Of a stretch of 64,000 nucleotides of DNA, positions 22,561-33,362 are shown in pieces. The stretch's first letter is position 1. Every line of letters begins with the position of its first letter. The notes beneath the pieces are model-generated. The model searched no databases. It saw only the letters and a list, made by a program, of their open reading frames with translations, and was not told where the DNA came from. Source of the stretch: Macrocystis pyrifera (lineage: Eukaryota > Sar > Phaeophyceae > Laminariales > Laminariaceae); NCBI GenBank assembly GCA_031763025.1, contig JASSKH010000026.1:7676408-7740407 (forward strand), written 5' to 3'. Made by a program: the position numbers and the translations under genes.

Positions 22561-23169
22561 CCCTCGCAGTTTGGGCCCGCGTGGTTCCCCCCCAGTGATG
22601 CAGCATACAGTATTGGGACGTGACAGCTGGGTGCGTTTTAATAGCCGCTCCTACTGCTCTCTGCCACCTCGGCGGTCTGATCAACGCGTTTTTGGCGAGC
22701 TGGATTTAGTTCATCACGCCCCGACAGGCTTGTCCGTGTACGATATCGATCCCGCCGCTTCGGGTAGAGGCTTCCATCTACGCTACGAGGGCGCGGCAGG
22801 AGTCACCCTGTCCGACGACCCTTAACTGCGTGCTGCTGACTCGGTTCGAAGCGATGGCTCACTGGCCCTCCCTGGACACTACTTGGTCGACATAATGCCC
22901 CAGCCCGACCTACCCTCGGTCGAGAAGCACTTCGTCTCCTCCGGACGACAGGTTCTTCCCCTCGTTGGAGTGGCGGCTCTCGAGCCGGGGGATATTCTCG
23001 GCGTTGCCCACGCCCCACTGCTGAGCGTCCCGCTGAACGTTTTGCAGCAGGACAACCGAGCCCCCAGCGCCCTCCCTCCGGACTCTCTTAGCTGCATCCG
23101 GTCTCAGCAGTTACTGCTCCCCCCTTCGCAGGTCCAGCCTCGCCCTCGCCTGCACTGCTTGAGCGTTTG

Positions 23170-24050
23170 AGCTCAGAACAGCGCGCTTCGTTCCTGCGCG
23201 TCTGGGCACGCTTGCCATCACATCTGCGGGAGGTGGCTTTTGACCTCCACGGCATGGGCTGGACCCCTGGGGTCATCGAACAGCTGGGGGACGTTCTCTG
23301 CGAATTTCCTGACGCTTTCTTGAAGTCCAAGTCTGATTTTGGTTCCTGCTCGTTGATGCCTTTCGTGATCTCGGTCCCGGAAGGAAGCGCTCCTGTTACA
23401 TCCAGGCCGCACCGCATCAATCCCATCCTGGTCAAGGAAGTGGAGGCCACCTTGGATCAGTAACTAGCGGCAGGTCTGATCCAGCACTCGACCTCTCCGT
23501 ACTCGAGCCCGCTGGTGCTCATCCCGAAGAAGTCTGGAGGCGTTCGGATCACCGCGAACTACAAAAACTCAACCAGATCAGCAACCTCAGCCAGCTGCCT
23601 ATTCCTCGCGTGGACCAAGTCCTCGACTCCCTGGGGAAGGGACGGGTGTTTTTCCCTCTTCGGTTTGGTCTCCTCGTTCCACCAAATTACCGCGCACAAG
23701 GACACCGTCGCTCTCACGGCGTTTTGCACTCCCACGGGCCTCTACGAGTGGCTCGTCATGCCTCAAGGCAGCAGTGCTTCGCCCGGCTGGTTCGTCAACG
23801 TAATCAACGAAGTCATTAAAGGTCTGGCACAGGTGGCGGCCTACCTTGATGATGTGATCGTTTTCGACTCTGATCCGACGGCCCACGTTAAGGCGATACG
23901 AGCCCTCTTCGAACCTCTGCGCAAACACAACTTCAAGCTCTCGCCCTCGAAGGCTCGCCTCGGCGCCACGGACGCCAATTTTCTGGGTCATTCCATTTCG
24001 CCCGCGGGTATAAGCCCTGATGCGAAAAAAAATGGACTTTGATGAAAATG
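23170..24050 (+). other. Reverse transcriptase part of the Gypsy fossil
   Basis: Typical Ty3/Gypsy RT landmarks: SPLVLIPKKSGGVRI, LYEWLVMPQG, the catalytic AYLDDVIVF and FLGHSISPAGISP. These are consistent with the fingers-palm order of the family. Confidence 0.9.
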
Positions 24051-24229
24051 CCCATGCCCAAAACCTCAAGCAGGTCCGCGCCCTGATGGGCGGCGTAGGA
24101 TAGTATCGCAAATTCCTGGCCGACCTGTCCAAACGGATACGTCCTCTCACAGCCCTTCTCCAGAAGGGGGTCAAATACGTCTTCACGCCGGCTATGGAAG
24201 TTATCGTCCGCCAGATCCTCGCCGAGCTC

Positions 24230-24670
24230 GCTGCCCCACCGATTTTGGTCTTCCCTGACTGGCACGCCGTAGCCGACGGCTCCCACCCATTCCACGTGTA
24301 CTGCGACGCCTGCATCGACGGCTTTGGTGCCGCGCTCGAACAAGAATAATCGGACGGCTCGGTACGGTCCATTGCTTATACCAGCCGCGCTACCCTCGAT
24401 TTCGAGAGGCACTTGACACCGTTGGACCTGGAAGCTGGCAGCATTGTCTAGGCCATCAAACGACTCTGAGGTTACCTGTGGGGCACGAAGTTTTGAATAT
24501 TTTCGGACCACGAAGCACTTGAGAGCATCGGCAAAGTAGGGGACCACAACGCGCGAGTCCAGCGGTGGCTCGAGTTCCTCACCCCGCTCAACTACACACT
24601 CGAGGACCGCAAGGGCAGCTCCAACGGAAATGCTGACTTTCTCTCCCGCTTGCCGGAGCCCGCCACAGAA
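24230..24670 (+). other. RNase H part of the Gypsy fossil
   Basis: HVYCDACIDGFGAALEQ, a TPLDLEAGSIV block, FSDHEALESI and GNADFLSRLP follow the standard order of the Ty3/Gypsy RNase H. Confidence 0.85.
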
Positions 24671-25679
24671 CACGACCGCAGTCGGTCTAGGGGCTTCAAC
24701 CCAGTCGAGGACGGTGGTATCTTCCTCATCCGAGCCTGCGGGTTTCGCACTCGCTCTCCGCCGACCCCTGGTGTCGGTTTGAGTGGGCTGGTGTCTCGCA
24801 GTGAAAGTACCGTCTTGGGTGGGCTACCTTTCACCTCTTGGGATTTTCGCAATTTTCGCACACACGGGCCACGTATGAGGATTGACGACCTCTCTGCTCC
24901 TTCGGCGAGATTCGTCGCTCGTGTATCTGCTTCCGGCGCCACCGTCGACCGCCTTCCTGGCTTGAGGGCTTTGTCACCCCCCGCCAACGCCGCTTTCGCT
25001 TCGGTTTTGTCGTACCCTCCGGGGGTAACCAGGGCTCTGCAGAAGCTCCCGCTGCAGCGATGATTGTCGCCCAGCGCGCTCCTCCCCCGATGAGCACTTT
25101 AAAGGGCGAATATTCCACGGTGAGCACTGCTCTGGCCGCGTCTTCCCTTCCAGGCCAGGGCTCTGCAGAAGCACCCGCTGCAGCGACGATTGTCGCCCTG
25201 TGCGTTCCTCCCTCGACGAGCACTTTACAGGGAGAAGATTCCACTGTGATTACTGATCCGGCCGCGTGTGCTCCATCGCCGCCTGGCAACCCGGCGCCTA
25301 TGAATGATCTGTCGTCTTGAGGCCGCATCTCAACTCGGACGTACCAACGAACAGCCGCCACCGCTGGCACCGCGCCGCCTGCTGTTGATTATGGCTTCAG
25401 GCCTGGCTGGGCCCCTAGACCATCAGCCCGGCGAGCTTTCACCCCGCCGCGAGCCCGACGGCCGCGACCGCCCGCACCCGTCGTTTTGGCCCCGACTCCT
25501 GCCGCCTCGTCCGTCCCGACGGTACCCATCCCGTCCGACCGCGACCGCGTCAAGCCCGTGGGAACTCCTCTTTTACGGCTTCCGCCGCCAACTGACGCAC
25601 CTCCCGCCACCGCGACCGACTTGGACGCCCTCGGCACAGCCGCCGAATTTCAGTTAGGTGATTCCGCAGCGCGTTATTC

Positions 25680-26700
25680 GCACGCCGACTGGGCTCGGGG
25701 CCAACAGGCTGAGCCCGCGTGCCACGCCGCCATGCGCTACATACCCCTTGGCCCGCCGGAAGTTTTGCCAGTCGACCCTTTGTGGCGTTTCCCTTCCCAC
25801 CAGCGCCCTCCCTTTTCGGAGGTTTAGGAGCTGTCTAACAAACGCCGTTTGCACACCATCGACGGGGGCATCGTTCTACTTGTCCGACAGCCGGCCCCTC
25901 CCTGCGTCGGTTACGCAACGCCCGGTGGGTCGTACGGCCTGTTTATTGAACGATGAGCCTATTCGCATTTATGTTCCGCTGCTCATGCGCCCTCGCGTCA
26001 TGCAGGCTTGCCATTCCACGGCTTCCTGCCACCTAGCAACTGGGCGCGCCCTACGTATGCTCGAACGTTTCTACTGGTGGATCGGTATGAGCATCTGACC
26101 CGGTGGTGGCTACGCAACTGCTTAAAGTGCCAAGCACGGAAAACATCGCGGCAGACGGTCCGGTGGCCCTCCATAACGTTGCCCTTGCCAGCAGGGCCCG
26201 GCATCGGCGTCAGCATCGACTATTTCGGCCCTCTCCCGGTGACGCCTGGAGGAAATACCTACATCTTGCTTTTCACTGATCGTTTCAGCCGCCGAGTCGA
26301 CATGTACGCCGTCACTGCGGCAGAGTTCACCGCTGAGGGCACGGCTAACATTCTCATCAACCGGTATTTCCCTCTTTGGGGGTGCCCGCGCAGAATCCTC
26401 TCGAACAACGGCCTCCAGTTCTGCTCCAAGCTTTCGCACGCTGTATATCAGCTTCTCGGGGTTCGAAAAATTGCCACCAGCTCCTACCACCCAAACGGCA
26501 ACGGTAGGGTGGAACGTGTAAACCACACGATGGCCGAGATGCTGGCAATGGTGGTCAACGAGCTCCAAGACAACTGGGATGAACAGCTTCCTCACGTCAA
26601 ATTTGCGTACAACAATTCCGTCAGCGCCGCCACGGGTTTGGCTCTCAACGAGGTACATACGGGTCGACTGCCACGTCTCCCTCGCACGATATTTTAGATC
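25680..26700 (+). other. Integrase part of the Gypsy fossil
   Basis: A Cys-containing NCLKCQARK segment (zinc-binding region), then VSIDYFGPLPV, LSNNGLQFCSKL, SSYHPNGNGRVERVNHTMAE and a WDEQLPHVKFAYNNS block typical of the integrase core. The linker between RNase H and integrase (about 24,700-25,650) is Pro/Ala-rich with a duplicated unit of about 120 bp. Confidence 0.85.
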
Positions 26701-27169
26701 GTGCTGGAGTCGCCGGCCCCCAGAGCTTGGCCCGCGATCACCTTGCCTACTGCGACTTGGCGATGGACCGCCAGCAGCGCGCGTACGATATCGTTCGCGA
26801 ACACCACGCCCTCACTGTTGCTCGCATGAATCGCCGCAACTCCGCCCTCTCCGACGCCCTGCGTCCGGTTCCCAAATTTGACGTTGGCGGTGGGTGTGGG
26901 TGTACAATACGGCGGCCACCATCTGCCAGGGCGTGGAACCCGACACGAACGCCAAGGTCCTCAAGGCCAAACTCTCACTCAACTGGATGGCCCCCTACAA
27001 AGTCCACGCAGTTGACCCCTGCTCCTCAGCGGAGACCCCTGACGGATCTCCTCTCGCAGCAAAGTTCCTGTATTTGGATCTTCCCTCCGATTTGCCCGGC
27101 GCTGAGGCTCGCCGGCGCGTATTAGTTCAACGCCGCAAGCCCTGTCAACCCCCCACGACCGTGGCGACA

Positions 27170-27846
27170 TGCGAAAGTATTTGCCGGCGGGGTTGACGCA
27201 ATACGTGGTCAACAACTTCTCCAAGAAATACGCCACCGAGGGCGACGTTTTGACCCCTCTTCAACGACTCGAAGTGGAAAAGATTACTGGACATCAATGG
27301 GTTAGAGGTCGAGGTGGCGTCATCGCGGTGATGTACCAGGCGCACTGGACAGGACTATCCCGTCCATCCTGCGAACGGGAAATGGACCTTCAGCTTTCTC
27401 GCCACGCAAGTTTGCGCTACTGGGCCGGCACCCCGAACCAACACCACCAAACTAACCGCCTGTGCCGCCGAAAGAGAATTGGCGCAGCTCAACGGGAGCT
27501 TTCTCGGAGTATCGGCGAGCGGTTTATGGCTGCGGATCGCACGCCGATTGGCTCCGCCGATACAGCAACACTGTACTTCCCAACGGCGCCCGCGTTTGGT
27601 ACCAAGGGCGACGACGGTCTGTGGTGGCTGGTGAAAATCAGCGCAACTACGCCAACGGATGGAGTATATTTGGTTCGATTTTTGGACGACCCGGGATCGA
27701 TCAAGCTTCCTCTTTCTCCGGCGAGCTACACTTCGACGAGAGCTGTACGAGGTTCTTGGTGTCTGCAGATTCATCTAGCTAACGCGTTTGCACGGGGGGT
27801 TCAGCATAACGTCGATGAATCTCGAGGCGACGCCGTGGATAGTTGA
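27170..27846 (+). other. Chromodomain-like and extra C-terminal part of the Gypsy fossil
   Basis: LEVEKITGHQWVRGRGGVIA followed by YQAHWTGLSRPS resembles the chromodomain fold start and its Y-x-h-x-W-x-G strand. After it comes a further conserved-looking segment (DDGLWWLVKISATTPTDGVY, LVRFLDDPG) with the look of a Tudor/SH3-like barrel. Chromodomains of chromoviruses can guide integration; the extra segment is unassigned. Confidence 0.55.
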
Positions 27847-27850
27847 TTTT

Positions 27851-28171
27851 CGCTTCTCGACTGCATTAGATATTTGTTTTTGTCGTTTTCCTGGACTTTG
27901 GGGGGTAGTTTTTTTCATCTCGGTGTGTTTCTGTTTCTGTTTTTTTTTTTTTTTCTTGGGCTGGGTTGGGGATGGTTTTGCGTAATTTGTCCTGCCTTCC
28001 CCCCCCTCTCAGTGTCGGGGCTGGTCTAGGTAACTTGGGCTACTCATTTGTGACCCAGGACGCGTTTCAGAGTTGTGGGTTTAGGTGGTTTTTGCCGTCT
28101 TCCGCGCTATTTTTCTTTTCTTTTCCGAATTCACTTTTCGCTTTTCCATGCATCTTCCTCGCGTCCCCCCC
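27851..28171. other. Unassigned T-rich stretch
   Basis: Lies between the Gypsy fossil and R1 copy b. T-rich tracts, no coding frame or repeat family. Confidence 0.35.
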
Positions 28172-28712
28172 ATATATAGATAATATATGGGTTGGGTTGG
28201 CGTCGGTTGGCAACGACACTGTACAACATGCCGCTCAATACGTGAGCTAGACAACCAGGGTACCGTTTTTTTATTATTTTTATTTTTGGCGGTCGCCCAC
28301 AGCTGGTCGTCGAGTTAGATCATTTGTGCGAGGTAAAGAACCTTTACTCTGCACAAGGGAATTGATCGTATCACGTAGTGTTCAAGGTAAGGCACGCAAA
28401 CCGCAGTTACATAGTACTCCCATTGCTGTCTCTGGAAGTGGCTACACCGGAAATTAAACTAACTCATTGAAGCTGTCATTCATATGCAAGTCCGCCTCAC
28501 AAGCGGTTCTTAGTAGGATGCAGCTCACCCTTCATGCGACTCGCCGGACACCTCACGGCGCTTCGCGCTTGGTGCAAGCAATGTCTGCCTGGTCGATGAA
28601 AACCCGACATGCTCCGTCCCGGCATTGTAGGGATGCGAGGGTCTATGGTCATACGACTACGGCCATGCATGAGATCGAGTACATCTCTCCCATCGAGTAC
28701 ACCCCCCATGGC
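28172..28712 (+). repeat. Dispersed repeat R1, copy b (most complete)
   Basis: Begins with the GGGTTGGGTTGGCGTCGGTT end, passes through GGTACCG, GGCGGTCGCCCAC, CGGAAATTAAACTAACTCAT and GGTGCAAGCAATGTCTG, and ends CATGAGATCGAGTACATCTC, TATCGAGTACACCCCCC. About 540 bp, non-coding. Other copies: 1-258, 55,999-56,283 and 61,522-62,620. No terminal inverted repeats were seen. Several copies end in G/C homopolymers. Confidence 0.75.
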
Positions 28713-28933
28713 GATGGCTTTCATTGACGATTTCTTCCTGCCCCTTAAGGCTAGGTTTTCCCTTCATTTCGTTTTACGTACTTTGCCGGCTTCGTTGCCT
28801 TGCCGTTCAGAGGTGTGGGAGTGGGTTTTGAGGAGCTGCATCTTCGACTCATGTTCTAGTTCGTGGAATCGGGATTTTCCATGAATTTCCCATACTTCTG
28901 CATATACGGCTCATCCGAGTGGGCTAGTGTTAT

Positions 28934-29149
28934 GATACTGCTTTGTAAGAGGTTGAAAGCCCGGTAATATCCTGGGTTCAGGCACTGGAAACGTATTTGT
29001 CGTACTTGGAAGGCGTATCTTAGGTGGGAAACGAGGGTTTTTTCAGAGGCGCACGAGCTTGGTCTCAGTCTCCGCGTGCACGAAAGGAATAAAATTGCTC
29101 TTTTTTTATCTCTAAGCAAGCAGCACACGTGAGTACCAACGAGTACCGA
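28934..29149 (+). repeat. Repeat R3, right copy
   Basis: Direct match to 16,732-16,928 with an extra stretch of about 25 bp (GAGCTTGGTCTCAGTCTCCG). Immediately followed by repeat R4. Confidence 0.7.
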
Positions 29150-29153
29150 ATTA

Positions 29154-29850
29154 ATCTGTGAGTTCGACTGGTTAATAATTGAATAGTCGATACCCAATTT
29201 TGCGAGCTGGGTAATACGCCTGCTACTATATTCTATACCTGGTACGTCTTTCATTTATAGATGGGAGTTGTGCACAATTTATGATAGCATATGTATTCAT
29301 ATAGGAATTACTATTGAAGTTTGGTACAACTCGAAATTTCTTCTTTGATTTCGTAATTCGTGATGGAAATGGATGGTAACAGACGACCACGAATGCTTCT
29401 TGTAGGGGAAGAGGCAAGCTATGTCCGCCGGAAGCGGTGTCACGACGGGACGGAACGATAATTCCTACGGGAGAGATTTTACCGGCGGGACGGGACGGTA
29501 ATTTTTCGGTGTCACGACGGGACGGGACGGTAATTGTTCGGTGTCACGGCGGGACGGGACGATAATTTATCGGTGTCACGGCGGGACGGGACGGTAAATT
29601 TCTAACGGGAGAGATTTTACCGGCGGGACGGGACGGTAAGAGACGACGGTCAGGGATTTTGTCGGCGGGACGGGACGGGACGGCAGGACCATTTTCACGG
29701 CGGTTTTACCGTCCCGTCCCACCGTTACCGCCGTTACCGTCCCGCGGAAATTACCGTGATTAGCCTTGGAAATAACGGAAAACACGCGAACGGTTGTCAC
29801 GCAATTTGCAAAGCTGAGTATCGACCGATCGGTTGAACTCACAGCTGACC
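29154..29850. repeat. R4-bounded element with a GACGGGACGGG minisatellite core
   Basis: R4 (CTGTGAGTTCGACTG...TCGATACCCAATTTTGCGAGC) at 29,154-29,231 and its inverse (TTGCAAAGCTGAGTATCGACC...TCACAGCTGACC) at 29,797-29,850 bound a core of units GGCGGGACGGGACGGTAA separated by 20-40 bp. The core also has a self-complementary stretch near 29,670-29,745. The same core occurs in reverse at 50,643-50,800 and inside the 49.4-50.6 kb array. A fold-back or MITE-like element is inferred. Confidence 0.55.
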
Positions 29851-30235
29851 TGCTTTTCTAGTTTTTATTTTTTATTTTTTTTGCGCCCCGGAGAGCGAGA
29901 GGAAACCCCTGTCCACACTTATTTCTCAAGTTTTCGTCTACCGGTTCGAACCCGGTTCGTTTCTTATACCTTAGTCGGGCCTGTCTCTGACCGTGCCGTC
30001 ATCAAAGTGTGGTTTACTCCGAGGATGTAGGCACCTGAGTCTAGATTTTATCTCTCCCGACGCGTAGTATAGGAGTTGAACCCACTAAAACCTCTCAACA
30101 GTCTCCCCAGCTTGACTCAGTATACAAGTCACCCTACCCATCTGGGCGTTGGTCCGCAATTTTTTTAATTAAAAAATCACATATAGAATACGCGCGCTCG
30201 GTTTATAACAATAATTGTAAAATTAGGTAAAAATG

Positions 30236-30338
30236 GAATATAGACGAAGCGTATTACGCAGCTTGCAAAGTTGAGTATCAACTATATAATCAGTCGAACA
30301 CACAGCTGACGTATTTCAAAATTTATAAAATTAAAAAA
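30236..30338 (-). repeat. Repeat R4, long copy (left partner)
   Basis: About 100 bp that matches 33,256-33,362 in inverse orientation, including ATATAGACGA-GCGTATTACGCAGC and CACAGCTGACGTATTTCAAA. Bounds a 3.1-kb interval holding three S1 SINE pieces and a LINE 3' end. Confidence 0.65.
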
Positions 30339-30791
30339 AAAAGTATGGTTGGAATATTCGCTTTACAACATTGTCAGGTGCCAAATCATGGAATAATCGT
30401 ATATATAATTTGGCTCTCAACCGTTTTTGACTCCTATATTTCTGGACGATTTGGTTCTGGTGGTTGTTCTACTGCTGCTGGTGTATGTATGTACTTTCAC
30501 TGTATTTTGTGGCAAATGTAGCAACACCTTAGCAATAATTTTGTCTGCCATCACTTGATATGCTATAAATAAGATAATACAATAATACCTTCGTGGTCTA
30601 CAGCAGTAAAGCTAACCACAGAAATCGAACCATAGGTGTACCAACTTGACAAAGGTGATAATGGTCTAATAATGTAAATACAAAACAACACTACTGCCAC
30701 AATAGGTAACGATAGTCACTTTTCCTGGGTCTGAAGTGGCTGCACTCTGTCTTTCCCTGAGTTCTACGTAGTCCTGCTGAGCTAGACTGCT
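30339..30791. other. AT-rich unassigned stretch
   Basis: No coding frame or known repeat seen. Confidence 0.35.
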
Positions 30792-30881
30792 GTTTTTTTT
30801 ATGATCACTTTTACTTTCCAGCCTAACTCGTAGGAGGTTTTTACCCTCAGCGATCTTCTGGACAAGCCGTGGTCACAGGTG
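30792..30881 (-). mobile_element. S1 SINE, 3' fragment (copy f)
   Basis: Only the tail end of S1: T run, CACTTTTACTTTCCAGCC, ACTCGTAGGAGG, CTTCTGGACAAGCCGTGGTC. Similarity stops after CACAGGTGTCC. Confidence 0.7.
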
Positions 30882-31048
30882 TCCAGGGTTCCAGGGTTCT
30901 ACGCTATTTGACCTTGCCGTTACGCTGACCTACCCGCTTCGTTTCAATACCTGGGGAACCACGGAGGTGTGTTCTTTTTTGTTGGCACGCGCAAGAGTTT
31001 CTGTAAAACAGAAAAGAAACGTTCGAAGTGAGGTTTGAACCCGTGACC

Positions 31049-31303
31049 TTTTTTTTTTTTTTTTTTTTTTCTTCATCCTTTTTACTTTCCAGCCCACTCG
31101 TAGGAGGTATTTACCCTCGACGATCTTCTGGACAAGCCGTGGTCACAGGTGTCGTCCCTTCTCTCCCCCCGGTACGTGCCTTTATTTTTTGTCGCGCATA
31201 GGGTTCAGCATTCCCACTGCTCGTCGATTTTCATCGAATGTAGCTAACTCACGCTTTCGCGCTTTCCGCTTACCAATTTTTTATGCAGGAAAAAGTCCCT
31301 ATG
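31049..31303 (-). mobile_element. S1 SINE, 5'-truncated (copy a)
   Basis: T run (31,049-31,070; the A-tail on the minus strand) followed by the S1 body up to AAAAAGTCCCTATG. The tRNA-like head is missing, as expected from incomplete reverse transcription. Confidence 0.8.
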
Positions 31304-31584
31304 GTAGCAATCAGGTTTTTATTCGGGTGAGAGTACCGCATGAAAGCTGCTCGTACACGTTGAAACTGAGAACTATACAACGACTCATGTGTTCACAACA
31401 TAGCTGGTGTTGTGGTCTTCTCGCACGCGGTTCGTTGGCATTTCACTTGTTCTACCCGTTACGGTATTCTCGTACCCGGTACGTTGGCAATTCACTTGCT
31501 TTACCCGATATTCAGGCATTCCCCTTGCTTTCTTGCTTTACTCATTGCTTTGTCTGCAAATAATAATAAAATCAGAACGGACAC

Positions 31585-31918
31585 TTTTTTTTTTTTTTTT
31601 TTTTTTATCATCACTTTTACTTTCCAGCCCACTCGCAGGAGGTTTTACCCTCGACGATCTTCTGGACAAGCCGTGGTCACAGGTGTCGTCCCTTCTCCCC
31701 CCCGGTACGTGCCTTTAGTTTTTATCGCGCATAGGGTTCAGCATTCCCACTGCTCGTCGATTTTCATCGATGTACAGCTAACTCACGCTCTCGCGCTTTC
31801 CGCTAATCAATTTTATGCAAGATAAAGTCCCTATGAGCATGCACTCGGTGAGACTCGAACTCACGAAATTGATCTTGATAGGCTCGCGGACCACCTACCA
31901 AGCCACCGGGGACGCCGG
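31585..31918 (-). mobile_element. S1 SINE, full-length (copy b)
   Basis: Read on the minus strand it starts with a tRNA-like head, GGCGTCCCCGGTGGCTTGGT, with an A-box-like TGGCTTGGTAGGTGG and a B-box-like GAGTTCGAGTCTC about 45 bp on. A body of about 240 bp and an A-tail (31,585-31,606) follow. The pol III promoter boxes plus A-tail define a tRNA-derived SINE. Matches copies c, d and e. Confidence 0.85.
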
Positions 31919-31924
31919 ATTACT

Positions 31925-33167
31925 GGGTTGGACTGATGTGTGTGTGTTCTTCACATTAAACCGTTCTTCTACTCGTCGACATCCAGCAAGCCCAGTGTCC
32001 GTGCTGATTCTTCACCCTAGAAGGATACGAGCTCTGTGGTCACAGACTACGACACAGAGATAACACACCGTAATGCATTAATAGCCTACGCAATACCATG
32101 CCTTCGCACTAGGTGCGGCCGACACAACATACATACATACGCCAGCAACCAAAATACACCATAAAGAAAGAGAAGCAACGAAGAAACCAAACCGAAAAAG
32201 AACAAGAAAAAGAAAAAGAAAAGGAGAAGAATCCCAAATAAATAAATAAAATGGGAAGCCAAAGCTCAGACACATACATACTTACCCCGAGCATGAGCCA
32301 AAAGGGACGTGCAAGGGGAAAGATACGAGAAGGAAAAAGGGGACTATGCATCCCGGTGAACACTTAACTAAGTAAAAAGAGCAATAGTGAGTGGGCCAAA
32401 ATACGCTCGTCACCCACCCACTATGTAGTACTTCTTTCATAAGGATAAGAAGGGAAATGCATACCGAACGGCCGCAGCAGTTGGCGGTACGAGTAGCAAA
32501 GAAAAGTCCAACCTATTAGTCGGCCTGGTACCTTGCTACCCTATCTGCGGTCTCTCTGCTACTCTCTTCTACCGCGGTTTCCCTTCTACTCCTCCTGTTC
32601 CCCCCCCTGCCCCCATACACTTGTACGGTGTTCCTTCTACCCCTCCTGCTGTTACCCCTCCCCCCATTCCCTCTAACACTACCTGCAGCGGATGCACGGC
32701 GCTGTCTACTCAGCTTTGCCTCAGCCTCGTGCCACCTGCCCATGAACTGTTCAGCTGCTTCGAGGATTCCCCGGTACCACTTTCCCGTCTGTTTTGCTGC
32801 AGTGGGCCACAGTGCGGTCCCAACTCCAAAGGCTAAGGGGAGTCTTCCGTTGATCCCTCGGTGGCTTTGAACACTCTAAGGTCCTCAGCAATGGCCCTAG
32901 GCCAAGTCTTGGGCTGCCCGCCTGGTTTCGGGCTCCTCCCACCAGCGATCGTCCCGAACATCAACCGACTGGGCAATCGCCCCTCGTGTTGCCGCACCAC
33001 AGCCCCCGCAAAGAAGAGTCGCCGTTTACGGATGGTCGTTTCGATACTTTCGCATCGTGTTATCCTGAGCGCCTTCGCATACGAGAGGGTGGTGTGGTCG
33101 GTGCGTAGTCGGCGCTGGAAACCAAGGACTCGCAGAACGACTTCGTGGTGGGCTGATCGAAGCTGTA
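31925..33167 (-). mobile_element. LINE copy L2 (ORF C-terminus and 3' UTR)
   Basis: 5'-truncated. 32,833-33,167 encodes the LINE C-terminal segment (RTDHTTLSYAKALRITRCES, TTIRKRRLFFAG). Frames shift between that and 32,516-32,743, which ends MADRVARYQAD-like (TADRVARYQAD) as in the other copies. The 3' UTR follows, with a pyrimidine-rich tract near 32,170-32,240 and the conserved terminal block (GCACGGACACTGG, GGATGTCGACGAGTAGAA) ending near 31,925. Confidence 0.75.
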
Positions 33168-33255
33168 GTTGGGTATATAGAACGGTATGGCACACACATA
33201 AGGGAAGTACGTACCCCTGCGACTCATATCCGTGGGGTCTCCATACATTCTACAT

Positions 33256-33362
33256 CCAGTAGTATTTTATAAAATTTGAAATACGTCAGCTGTGAGTTCG
33301 ACTGATTAAATAGTTGATACTCAACTTTGCAAGCTGCGTAATACGCCTCGTCTATATTCCAG
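33256..33362 (+). repeat. Repeat R4, long copy (right partner)
   Basis: Inverse partner of 30,236-30,338: TTTGAAATACGTCAGCTGTG, AGTTCGACTGATTAAATAG, TGCAAGCTGCGTAATACGCC. Confidence 0.65.

Larger units (their letters stand above)
17110..27850 (+). mobile_element. Ty3/Gypsy (chromovirus-like) fossil, about 10.7 kb
   Basis: A continuous GC-rich block, unlike its flanks, with plus-strand coding signals in the order gag-like, NADAR-like, protease-like, reverse transcriptase, RNase H, integrase, chromodomain-like and an extra C-terminal domain. RT, RNase H before integrase, and the integrase sequence place it in Ty3/Gypsy; the C-terminal chromodomain-like segment suggests the chromovirus side. 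Clear paired LTRs were not found; the R3 repeats outside it are only weak candidates. It is broken, with on the order of a dozen or more disruptions. Age cannot be dated from LTRs. The lack of younger SINEs or MITEs inside suggests it is not among the oldest layers. Confidence 0.85.

Noticed and set aside
23599-24673. Minus-strand frames of about 250 codons opposite RT and RNase H
   Set aside because: Shadows of the plus-strand pol region; no family signature on the minus strand.
30050-30170. tRNA-like GGGTTCAACTCC on the minus strand
   Set aside because: A B-box-like motif alone; the upstream A-box-like match is poor and no cloverleaf forms.
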